From Streptomyces antibioticus (GTDB lineage Bacteria > Actinomycetota > Actinomycetes > Streptomycetales > Streptomycetaceae), in NCBI RefSeq assembly GCF_002019855.1, contig NZ_CM007717.1, forward strand, positions 1,549,260-1,613,259: a stretch of 64,000 bases of DNA. Direction: 5' to 3'. The notes below the pieces were generated by a model that was not told where the DNA came from, searched no databases, and was given only the letters and a program-made list of their open reading frames with translations. Position 1 is the first letter of the stretch. Every line of letters begins with the position of its first letter. A program made the position numbers and the translations under genes. This document shows positions 52,005 to 59,436 of the stretch, in pieces.

Positions 52005-52472
52005 TCAGCCACACACCCCTATCAGCGCCCCCAGCAACCCAGCCGGGTCGTACAAGGGCCGGGCCCCGTCCACGACCACCGCACGTGTCCCCGCGTCAAC
52101 CGGATCCGTACGCGCCCAGTTCGTCGACGTGATGCCCAACTCCACCTCCAGGCCACTCGCCGTCACATGCCGCCACTCGGTGACAGGCCCCCACTCCCGG
52201 ACCCGCGCCACCTCCCCCAGGCTCAGCTCACGCAGCCACGCCCCGCCCTCGCCGTACCCGGACGGGTCCGTCGTGAGCACGACGAGGTCCACATCGGACT
52301 CAGGCCGCGCCGTCCCCCGCGCACAGGACCCGACCAGCAGGACCCCGACGACATCGCTCCGGTTCGCACCCCAACGGGTGACGCGGTCGATCACCGCCAG
52401 CCTCTCGGCCTCCCGCGCCTGAACCGCCTGCCCGGCCGCCGGCCGAACACCCTCCAGCTCCAGCCCGTCCAT
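52005..52472 (-). CDS. Nucleotidyltransferase-fold protein
   Basis: 155 residues. The Pol-beta-type nucleotidyltransferase motif is intact: GVLLVGSCARGTARPESDVD then LVVLTTDP (GS...DxD with the two metal-binding Asp residues). A short C-terminal segment follows with LEVELGITSTNWARTDPVDA. It may transfer a nucleotide to a small molecule or RNA, or be a stand-alone MNT-like antitoxin relative; no HEPN partner is adjacent. ATG at 52472 is preferred to one eight codons upstream. Confidence 0.78.
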   Translation of the reverse strand: MDGLELEGVRPAAGQAVQAREAERLAVIDRVTRWGANRSDVVGVLLVGSCARGTARPESDVDLVVLTTDPSGYGEGGAWLRELSLGEVARVREWGPVTEWRHVTASGLEVELGITSTNWARTDPVDAGTRAVVVDGARPLYDPAGLLGALIGVCG

Positions 52473-52563
52473 ACCGCTCCCGCTCTCCTCCAGCACAGCG
52501 ACTCCCCGTCACTCCCCAGCCGACACCATCCATCCAGTCACTCTGCGTAACGGGCGGTGTCTC

Positions 52564-53988
52564 TCAGGAGTTCCCGGCGCTCACACCCGGATTCTCGGCT
52601 CCCGACCCCGCCGCCGCGATCGCAGCGCCGTCACCGGGTCTTCGCACCAACGGCAGCGGATCCGACGACTCCAGCTCCGGATCGTCGACCCGGAACGTCC
52701 GCACCCGCCCCGGCTCCGACTCCGGCGTCTCGAACCGCACGGTGACCCGCCCCAGCCCGCTCCCCTGCACCCACCCGGGCCCGAACTCGGCGTGCCGCAC
52801 ATCGTGCCCCGGACGCCACCGGTGCGCCGCCGGCACGGCCTCCTCCACCACGGGCGCAGCGGCCGGCACCGTCTCCTCCCCGCCGCCCTCCGCCCGCTCC
52901 TCGTCCCGCCCCTCCCCCACGGCCTGCGCGAACAGGTCCTCCTGGGTGAAGTCCGCCAATCCACTGACCCCCACCCCCAACAGCCGCACCCCACCTGTCG
53001 TGTCCACGGAATCCAGCAGCCGTGCCGCCGCCTCCCGCACCACCGTGGGATCGTCCGTGGGCCCACGCAGCGTCTCGGACCGGGTGAGCGTGGAGAAGTC
53101 GTAGCGCCGCACCTTCAGCACGATGGTCCGCCCGGACAGACCGGCCCCGCGCAGTCGGCTCACGCACCGCTCCGCCAGCCGCCGCACCTCCAGCTCCACC
53201 CGGGTCCGGTCGTGGATGTCCACGTCGTAGGTGTCCTCGACGGACACCGACTTGGTCTCCCGCTCGGCCACCACGGGCCGGTCGTCACGGGCCAGCGCCA
53301 TGGCGTACAGCCCGTGTCCGTGTGCCTTGCCGACCAGCCGCACCAGCTCGTCCTCACCGGCTTCGGCGAGTTCGTCGACCGTGGTGATCCCGGCCCGTCT
53401 CAGATGGTCGCCGGTGGCCGGCCCCACCCCCGGCAGGGTGCGCACCGACATGGGCCCCAGCAGTGCCCGCTCGGTCCCCGGTTCGATCAGGACCAGGCCG
53501 TCGGGCTTGGCCTCCTCGGAAGCGATCTTGGCGAGCATCTTGGAGGCCGCGAGCCCCACCGACCCGGTCAGGCCCGTGACGCGCCGGATGTCGGCCCGCA
53601 GCCGGATCCCGGCCAGCCGCGCGGACTCGCTGTCCCAGGCCGCCTCCCCGGCCTCCAGATCCACGAACGCCTCGTCCAGGCTCAGCGGCTCCACCAGCGG
53701 CGACAGGGCCCTCAGCAGCCCCATCACCTGCTCGCTGATCGAGCGGTAGAAGGAGAAGCGGGGCACGAGATAGGCGGCGTTGGGGGCGAGGCGGCGGGCC
53801 TGGCCCATCGGCATCGCCGAGTGGACGCCGAACACCCGCGCCTCGTAGGAGGCGGTGGCGACCACACCGCGCGGCCCGAGACCGCCCACGACCACGGCTT
53901 TCCCGCGCAGACTCGGCTTGGACGCCTGCTCCGCCTGGGCGTAGAAGGCATCCATGTCGAGATGCAGGATCGTGGGCGCGTTTCTCAC
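52564..53988 (-). CDS. dinB: DNA polymerase IV (Y-family) with C-terminal extension
   Basis: 474 residues. Y-family polymerase: LHLDMDAFYAQAEQASKPSL (catalytic Asp), VVGGLGPRGVVATASYEAR, and PLSLDEAFVDL with the second metal site, then LPGVGPATGDHLRRAG. A probable beta-clamp motif TQEDLF is near residue 355. About 110 residues follow that are not part of standard Pol IV, including HRWRPGHDVRHAEFGPGWVQ and GSGLGRVTVRFETPE, a pattern like the small C-terminal domain of UvrD/PcrA helicases. GTG at 53988 is chosen by comparison with the family; an alternative is ten codons upstream. Confidence 0.93.
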   Translation of the reverse strand: MRNAPTILHLDMDAFYAQAEQASKPSLRGKAVVVGGLGPRGVVATASYEARVFGVHSAMPMGQARRLAPNAAYLVPRFSFYRSISEQVMGLLRALSPLVEPLSLDEAFVDLEAGEAAWDSESARLAGIRLRADIRRVTGLTGSVGLAASKMLAKIASEEAKPDGLVLIEPGTERALLGPMSVRTLPGVGPATGDHLRRAGITTVDELAEAGEDELVRLVGKAHGHGLYAMALARDDRPVVAERETKSVSVEDTYDVDIHDRTRVELEVRRLAERCVSRLRGAGLSGRTIVLKVRRYDFSTLTRSETLRGPTDDPTVVREAAARLLDSVDTTGGVRLLGVGVSGLADFTQEDLFAQAVGEGRDEERAEGGGEETVPAAAPVVEEAVPAAHRWRPGHDVRHAEFGPGWVQGSGLGRVTVRFETPESEPGRVRTFRVDDPELESSDPLPLVRRPGDGAAIAAAGSGAENPGVSAGNS

Positions 53989-54056
53989 ATCTCCGATGCT
54001 GCACCACGCCACTGACAATGACGCCGTCAGACGTCACGCACCCGCCGAGGAGGGGC

Positions 54057-54704
54057 TCAGACCGCCCGGTTGCGGCGGCGCGCCAGCTCGTCGGCCGGAT
54101 TGTGCCCGACGAGCGTCTCACCGGTGTCGACCCGCTCGCCGTGCAGTTGCGACAGGGCGCTCTCGACGTCCCGCCAGACCACGCCCACGGCGATGCCGAA
54201 GATGCCCTGGCCGCCCTGGAGCAGGGCGTGGACCTCGTCCGGCGAGGTGCATTCGTAGACCGTGGCGCCGTCGCTCATGAGCGTCATGCGCTCCAGATCG
54301 CGGAAGCCGCGCTCCCGCAGATGCTGGACGGCGGTGCGGATGTTCTGGAGGGACACCCCGGTGTCCAGGAACCGCTTGACGATCTTCAGGACGACGACGT
54401 CCCGGAAGCTGTAGAGCCGCTGTGTGCCGGACCCGTGGGCGGGTCGCACGCTCGGTTCGACCAGGCCGGTACGGGCCCAGTAGTCGAGCTGCCGGTAGGT
54501 GATCCCGGCGGCCGCACAGGCCGTCGGACCGCGGTAGCCGATCTCCTCGGACGCCATGGACGTCGCCCCTCCGCCGCTCGGCACGGCCGCCGGTCGCTGC
54601 GGTGTGTGATCGGCCGCCGCGCTGCCGTGAAGCGGGTACGGACCGCTTCCCCCGACACCGAGTCCGGGGGCACCCCCAGCCGTACCGTCGCCGCTGCTTC
54701 TCAC
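54057..54704 (-). CDS. MerR-family transcriptional regulator (Rv1830/ResR-like position)
   Basis: 215 residues from GTG at 54704 (ggagg six bases upstream). After a 50-residue Gly/Pro-rich leader comes the MerR helix-turn-helix: GPTACAAAGITYRQLDYWAR, TGLVEPSVRPAHGSGTQRLY and SFRDVVVLKIVKRFLDTGVS. C-terminal residues form a second helical region. In mycobacteria the gene at this position, Rv1830, influences growth and division. That orthology is inferred from gene order. A well-formed promoter with a nearby palindrome precedes it. Confidence 0.85.
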   Translation of the reverse strand: MRSSGDGTAGGAPGLGVGGSGPYPLHGSAAADHTPQRPAAVPSGGGATSMASEEIGYRGPTACAAAGITYRQLDYWARTGLVEPSVRPAHGSGTQRLYSFRDVVVLKIVKRFLDTGVSLQNIRTAVQHLRERGFRDLERMTLMSDGATVYECTSPDEVHALLQGGQGIFGIAVGVVWRDVESALSQLHGERVDTGETLVGHNPADELARRRNRAV

Positions 54705-54734
54705 GCCGACCTCCGTCCTTGAACTGCCTTCTCG

Positions 54735-54790
54735 ACGGTAGGCAGTCACCAGGGGTGCGTCAACGATCGCCACACTCGGCACGCCGAGTG
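54735..54790 (-). promoter_or_regulatory. Sigma-70-type promoter and 18-bp operator of the MerR gene
   Basis: On the minus strand, ttgacg (plus coordinates 54758-54763) and taccgt (54735-54740) are separated by 17 bp, a good HrdB-type promoter. Immediately upstream, 54773-54790 has arms cactcggc and gccgagtg with a 2-bp spacer. The predicted transcript starts about 25 bp before the GTG at 54704. MerR proteins often bind near their own -35 region, but the spacing here is not the classic 19-bp spacer operator. Confidence 0.6.
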
Positions 54791-54944
54791 ATAATCACCC
54801 TAGGAGTGGTTTCCCGTACCCCACCGCGGGGAAAGGCTAGCCGAATGCGCTGAGGAGTAGCCGCAGGACGCTCTCACTCGCCGTTGGCATTTGCCGGGAA
54901 CGGGGCGGCTCCGCGGTGCCGGCCGCCCACCCCGACCGGTGCGG

Positions 54945-55418
54945 CTACTGGTTGCTGGTGCCGAAGTCCTCGGGCGAGATCTGGTCGAGGAACTCGCGGA
55001 ACTTCTCCACCTCGTCCTCCTGCTCGTCCGGGATCGCGATGCCCGCGTCGTCCAGCACCGTGTCGCTGCCGTAGATCGGCGTCCCGGTGCGCAGCGCCAG
55101 AGCTATGGCGTCGGACGGGCGCGCACTGACCTCGACCCCGCTGGCGAAGACCAGCTCCGCGTAGAACACGCCCTCCCGCAGGTCCGTGATACGCACCTCG
55201 GTGAGCTCCTGGCCGACGGCCTCCAGCACGTCCTTGAACAGGTCGTGGGTCAGCGGTCGCGCGGGAGCCATGCCCTGCTGGGCGAAGGCGATGGCCGTCG
55301 CCTCCCCCGGTCCGATCCAGATGGGGAGGTAACGGTCTCCTCCCACTTCACGCAGAAGCACGATCGGTTGGTTGGAGGGCATTTCGACCCGGACACCTAC
55401 GACATCGAGCTCGTTCAC
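54945..55418 (-). CDS. Bifunctional nuclease family protein (DUF151)
   Basis: 157 residues. The DUF151 fold is clear: MNELDVVGVRVEMPSNQPIV, GDRYLPIWIGPGEATAIAFA, ARPLTHDLFKDVLEAVG and VEVSARPSDAIALALRTGTP, then an acidic C-terminal helix (DEQEDEVEKFREFLDQ). Relatives in plants show DNase/RNase activity; the bacterial role is not settled. It sits between FtsR and the MerR gene in a leftward cluster conserved across actinobacteria, as in M. tuberculosis Rv1829. Confidence 0.92.
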   Translation of the reverse strand: MNELDVVGVRVEMPSNQPIVLLREVGGDRYLPIWIGPGEATAIAFAQQGMAPARPLTHDLFKDVLEAVGQELTEVRITDLREGVFYAELVFASGVEVSARPSDAIALALRTGTPIYGSDTVLDDAGIAIPDEQEDEVEKFREFLDQISPEDFGTSNQ

Positions 55419-55503
55419 ACAGCAACCCTAGGCCGTGCCCGGGACGTTTGGGTAGTCGGGCCGGGAACGGGTGACCGATCCGCCCAGGGCGAAACCGCCG
55501 GGG

Positions 55504-56241
55504 TCAGGGCAGCCTCACCTGGAGCGCGGTCTGCACCAGCGCCGCGTGCAGCCGCACCGTGAGACCCGCCAGCTCCTTCGTACGGGCCTCCGCGTGGGCC
55601 CTGGTCTGCGGGTTGCGGTGCCGCTTGAGCGGGGCCACCACCTGGTCCACCAGCCCTGCCTCACGGTCCGCCGCGGCCTTCATCACCCGCAGATGCCGGG
55701 GCTCGATCCCGAACCGCCCCAGTTCGGCCACCAGGGCCGCCACCGTGGCCGCCTCGGCGTCGTACGCCCCGTCCTCCAGCGGCACCAGAAGGCCGTAGGA
55801 CTCCCACTCCAGCAGCTCGGACTCGTCGACCCCGGCGGCCGCCAGCAGCTCGGACCGCCCGATCCGGGCCACGGTGGGCGCCTCGGCCGCCTCCGGGACC
55901 GCCTCGCCGTCCCGCTGCCGGCCCACGGTGGGCAGCGCCGCGGCCTCGCCGCGCTCCATGGCGTCCAGATGCTCCCGGATCACCTTGAGCGGCAGATAGT
56001 GGTCCCGCTGCATCCTCAGGACGTGTCCGAGGCGCTCGACGTCGTCCGCGCTGAACTTGCGGTATCCCGACGGGGTCCGCTGCGGCTCGACCAGCCCCTC
56101 CGACTCCAGGAAGCGGATCTTGGAGACGGTGACTTCGGGAAACTCGTCGCGGAGCGCGTTCAGCACGGTGCCGATGCTCATCAGCCCACCGTCCGCGGCG
56201 GCGGTGCCGAACCCGGCACCGCCCCTCGGTGTTCGAAGCAT
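55504..56241 (-). CDS. ftsR: FtsR-type MerR-family regulator
   Basis: 245 residues. The MerR-like winged helix reads SIGTVLNALRDEFPEVTVSK, IRFLESEGLVEPQRTPSGYR, and KFSADDVERLGHVLRMQRDH. A C-terminal alpha-helical domain carries LLAAAGVDESELLEWESYGL. Its location directly after a GarA/OdhI-type FHA gene and before DUF151 matches ftsR of corynebacteria and Rv1828 of mycobacteria, where the protein activates ftsZ or related division genes. ATG at 56241 has gagggaagg upstream. A 43-bp gap separates it from garA, so they probably share a transcript. Confidence 0.9.
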   Translation of the reverse strand: MLRTPRGGAGFGTAAADGGLMSIGTVLNALRDEFPEVTVSKIRFLESEGLVEPQRTPSGYRKFSADDVERLGHVLRMQRDHYLPLKVIREHLDAMERGEAAALPTVGRQRDGEAVPEAAEAPTVARIGRSELLAAAGVDESELLEWESYGLLVPLEDGAYDAEAATVAALVAELGRFGIEPRHLRVMKAAADREAGLVDQVVAPLKRHRNPQTRAHAEARTKELAGLTVRLHAALVQTALQVRLP

Positions 56242-56284
56242 GGACCTTCCCTCGGTTCCCCCCGGACATAGGTCCGGGGGAGGG

Positions 56285-57061
56285 TCAGTAACCCCGCTGG
56301 CTCGCGTAGAAGACCAGCCGGTACTTGCCGATCTGCACCTCGTCGCCGTTCGCCAGAGGGACCTCGTCGATCCGCTCACGGTTGACGTACGTGCCGTTCA
56401 GACTGCCGACGTCCGCGACCTTGAACGTGCCGTCCGGGTTGCGCCGGAACTCCACATGGCGACGCGAGACCGTCACGTCGTCCAGGAAGATGTCGCTCTG
56501 CGGATGACGTCCGGCCGTGGTCAGATCGCCGTCCAGCAGGAAGCGGCTGCCCGAGTTCGGTCCCCGGCGCACCACGAGCAGCGCGGAACCCAGCGGAAGC
56601 GCGTCGACCGCGGCCTGCGCCTCCGGGGAGAGCGCCGGCAACTGCGTCTGGCCGGTGGCCTCCGCGTCGTACGCCTCGAGACCGGAGATCGAGATGGTCG
56701 AGGTCGTCTCCGACGGACGCTCGGGCGTCAGCCCGGGGCGCAACGGGGCACCGCAGTTGGAACAGAAGCGGCTGTTCTCCGGGTTGCGGTTACCGCACCT
56801 CGAACACACCAGGGCCGACATAGGAGAAAACCCTCCACCCGCGCTTGAGGTTGACGGTTGGCCGAAACCTATGCCGCCGGACTGGGCAGGGTCAACAGAC
56901 GCCGCGCCCTGACCACCGGAAATGTCGCCGCCCTGACCACCCACCTGGTCCCGGAACAACGGCCGCTGGCCTTCCGCGTCGGGCTGGGCGCGATGGCGAG
57001 CGGTCGCGTTGTCGCTGCCTTCTCGCGCACTCTTGCCGAACAACTTCGCAAACAACTTCAC
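56285..57061 (-). CDS. garA: GarA/OdhI-type FHA domain protein with N-terminal zinc ribbon
   Basis: 258 residues. The FHA domain is at residues 160-250 (GRHPQSDIFLDD, VSRRH at 199-202, LNGTYVN). A phospho-target motif ETTS (118-121) precedes it, as in mycobacterial GarA and corynebacterial OdhI, which inhibit 2-oxoglutarate dehydrogenase when unphosphorylated. A zinc ribbon lies at Cys86/Cys89/Cys100/Cys103. GTG at 57061 is chosen (ggggaa upstream). An internal ATG at 56821, with ggaggg upstream, would give a 178-residue form starting at the ribbon, closer in size to GarA. Both products may exist. Confidence 0.9.
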   Translation of the reverse strand: MKLFAKLFGKSAREGSDNATARHRAQPDAEGQRPLFRDQVGGQGGDISGGQGAASVDPAQSGGIGFGQPSTSSAGGGFSPMSALVCSRCGNRNPENSRFCSNCGAPLRPGLTPERPSETTSTISISGLEAYDAEATGQTQLPALSPEAQAAVDALPLGSALLVVRRGPNSGSRFLLDGDLTTAGRHPQSDIFLDDVTVSRRHVEFRRNPDGTFKVADVGSLNGTYVNRERIDEVPLANGDEVQIGKYRLVFYASQRGY

Positions 57062-57251
57062 GGGCGATTCCCCTTGACCGAAACAGACCCGCCCGTGGGG
57101 CAGGACGAACCCTGACTGAATACACCGGTCGACCCGGACACCTTCACAACGTCCGTATCCACCAGACAGTTTCCACCACGCACCACCCGATCGGTGCGTC
57201 GACCCCCCGCAACCTCTTGCCCCTGCCCGACGGCCCCCATGCACCCCCGGT

Positions 57252-58097
57252 TCACTGCGAGGACGACCGAGCGTAGTCAGGCTGCTTCGCCGCTCGCAAG
57301 GCATCCACGACGATCTTGCTCGATCGCTCGACGGTCACGGTGGCCTGCTCCTTCTCCAGAGTCTGCACCACTCCTCCAGGGATGTTCAGCGCCGGCTCCA
57401 GGTCCTGCGGCTTGCCGATGACCTTGAAACGAAAGGGCCCGTTGATCTTGTTCCCGTCGACGCCGACACCTTCGCCCGAATCCGAGAGGTACGTCCCGGC
57501 GACGACGCGCACGCCGTTCACCTGGATCGCCTCCGCACCGGCCGCGCGCAGCTCCTGGATCGCGTCGAGCAGCATGTCCGCCTCGACCGTCCCCTTCGTG
57601 TCCTCGATGGTCATGGTGATACCGGGCCCCTCGGCGGCCACCGTGCCCGCCAGAATGCCGAGTTGCCGCTCCTTCTCGACCGTCTGCCTGCGGGCCTCCT
57701 CCGCCTGGTCGGAGCTGTTCTCCAGCTCGTCCCGCTGCTTCTCGAGCCCGGCCTTCTCGTCCTCAAGACGCTGACTTCGGTCGTCGAGTTCATCGAGGAT
57801 GCGCACGAGATCTTCCTGACGCGCCCCGCGCAGGGCGTTCCCGCTGTCGCTGTTGGAGGCCACCTGCACGGCCAGCCCGAAGCCGAGTCCGAACAGCAGC
57901 AGCGCCACGATGAGTTGGGCCCGGCTGACCCGCGGCGGCCACAACCCCTTCACCAGCCGCTGCCGCCCGGTCAGCTCGGGCGCGGCCACCTCCTCGGAAC
58001 CGCCGGGCTGCGCCGGGATCGCCGGGATCTCCGCCGGCACCTCGGCGGGCAGCTCCTTGCGCAGCCTGTTCTCGGGCGTCGCGTCCTGGTCGCTCAT
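57252..58097 (-). CDS. DUF881 family membrane-anchored protein (first copy)
   Basis: 281 residues. An N-terminal cytosolic Pro/Glu-rich segment, then one membrane span (RAQLIVALLLFGLGFGLAVQ), a coiled coil (DLVRILDELDDRSQRLEDEK, AGLEKQRDELENSSDQAEEA) and the DUF881 domain (GILAGTVAAEGPGITMTIED, AIQELRAAGAEAIQVNGVRV). Function unknown; synteny with sbp suggests a shared envelope or division role. ATG at 58097 is used. It follows sbp by 5 bp. Confidence 0.9.
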   Translation of the reverse strand: MSDQDATPENRLRKELPAEVPAEIPAIPAQPGGSEEVAAPELTGRQRLVKGLWPPRVSRAQLIVALLLFGLGFGLAVQVASNSDSGNALRGARQEDLVRILDELDDRSQRLEDEKAGLEKQRDELENSSDQAEEARRQTVEKERQLGILAGTVAAEGPGITMTIEDTKGTVEADMLLDAIQELRAAGAEAIQVNGVRVVAGTYLSDSGEGVGVDGNKINGPFRFKVIGKPQDLEPALNIPGGVVQTLEKEQATVTVERSSKIVVDALRAAKQPDYARSSSQ

Positions 58098-58102
58098 CGG
58101 CC

Positions 58103-58435
58103 TCACGCCCGGAACACGTGGCGGCGAATGGCCGCCGCGTTGGAGAAGATCCGGATACCGAGCACGACGACCACACCCGTGGACAGTTGCGACCCCACGC
58201 CCAACTCGTCGCCCAGGAAGACGATCAGCGCGGCCACCACCACGTTGGACAGGAACGACACCACGAAGACCTTGTCGTCGAAGATCCCGTCCAGCATGGC
58301 CCGCAGCCCGCCGAACACGGCGTCCAGGGCCGCCACCACGGCGATCGGCAGATACGGCACTACCGCCGCCGGAATCTCGGGCTGGACCAGCAGGCCCGCC
58401 ACGACCCCCACGACGAGGCCCAATACGGCGATCAC
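58103..58435 (-). CDS. sbp: Small basic protein Sbp (DUF1290)
   Basis: 110 residues. Three membrane spans: MIAVLGLVVGVVAGLLVQPE, YLPIAVVAALDAVFGGLRAM and VVSFLSNVVVAALIVFLGDE, then STGVVVVLGIRIFSNAAAIR. The family is named for Bacillus Sbp, a small basic membrane protein next to divIVA/ftsZ-linked loci. It is flanked by two DUF881 genes, overlapping the upstream one by 4 bp (ATGA) and lying 5 bp from the downstream one, so the three form one operon. Confidence 0.9.
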   Translation of the reverse strand: MIAVLGLVVGVVAGLLVQPEIPAAVVPYLPIAVVAALDAVFGGLRAMLDGIFDDKVFVVSFLSNVVVAALIVFLGDELGVGSQLSTGVVVVLGIRIFSNAAAIRRHVFRA

Positions 58436-59328
58436 GATGCGTCCTTCTCAGTTCTCGGCTGTGCTGTACGAACGGTCACACTCGGCGCGGCCGGCAACCG
58501 GACGTCCTCCTGCACGGAGATCGCGGTCCGGATGCCGTAGTTGTCCTGAAGCACGGACAGGTACACACCGTCGGCACTGTCCTGGAACCGGCTGCTGAGC
58601 CGCTTCCCGTCCCCCACCGCGAGCACCGTGTACGGCGGCACCAACGGCTTGTTGTCCACCAGTATCGCGTCACCCGCGGCCCTGATCGCCGAGAGCGCCG
58701 TCAGCCGCTGCCCGTTGATCGAGATGGCCTCGGCGCCCGACTCCCACAGGCCGTTGACCACCCGCTGCATGTCACGGTCCTTGACCCGCCCCGTGTCGGA
58801 GAAACCGGAGGTCTCGCGCGGATCGGTCCCCCCGCCCGTAGTGGCCTCCGCCGCGTCGTCCACGACCAGCTTGAGACCGGGCCCGTGCACGGCGACGGCG
58901 CCCGACAGGACGGCCACCAGGTCGGTACTGCCGCTGTCGCCGCTCTCCTCGAGCGCCTCACGCTGCCGCGCGTTCACGTCGTCGCGCAGCTTGTCGACGG
59001 TGCGCTCCAGCTCCTCGGCCGCCTCGGTCTGGCGGTCGATGCGGTCGATCAGCTCCTCGCGCTCCTTGGCCACCACCGGGGCCACGTAGCGCGTCTGCGC
59101 GGCGCCCACGGTCACGACCAGCGCCGCGAGCACCAGCCCGGCCGCCAGGACGAGCTTCGCGCGCGCCGTCCGGGGCAGGCCACCGGTACCGTCCGCCTGC
59201 TTCCGGGCGGCCGCCTCGGCATAACCCTCGTCGAGGCTGTGATCCATGACGTTGGTGAGCAGCGACATGGACGCGTCCGGGCGCGGCACACGCGCGGGTG
59301 TGCTCCGAACGGGGGGCTGCTGCGGCAT
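58432..59328 (-). CDS. DUF881 family membrane-anchored protein (second copy)
   Basis: 298 residues. One membrane span (AKLVLAAGLVLAALVVTVGA), a coiled coil (REELIDRIDRQTEAAEELER, TVDKLRDDVNARQREALEES) and the DUF881 domain (LVAVLSGAVAVHGPGLKLVV, VNGLWESGAEAISINGQRLT). It is paralogous to the protein encoded at 57252. The start is uncertain: ATG at 59328 or 59337, neither with a strong ribosome site. Its stop overlaps the sbp start. Confidence 0.88.
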   Translation of the reverse strand: MPQQPPVRSTPARVPRPDASMSLLTNVMDHSLDEGYAEAAARKQADGTGGLPRTARAKLVLAAGLVLAALVVTVGAAQTRYVAPVVAKEREELIDRIDRQTEAAEELERTVDKLRDDVNARQREALEESGDSGSTDLVAVLSGAVAVHGPGLKLVVDDAAEATTGGGTDPRETSGFSDTGRVKDRDMQRVVNGLWESGAEAISINGQRLTALSAIRAAGDAILVDNKPLVPPYTVLAVGDGKRLSSRFQDSADGVYLSVLQDNYGIRTAISVQEDVRLPAAPSVTVRTAQPRTEKDAS

Positions 59329-59436
59329 GCCGCACATCGTCGCACGCCGCGGCCGATACCTCCGAACGGCCCCACCCGTGTGCCGGACGGACCCCCTTGA
59401 CCAGGCCCGGTCCGGCACACGCGTGTACGGCGCGAA

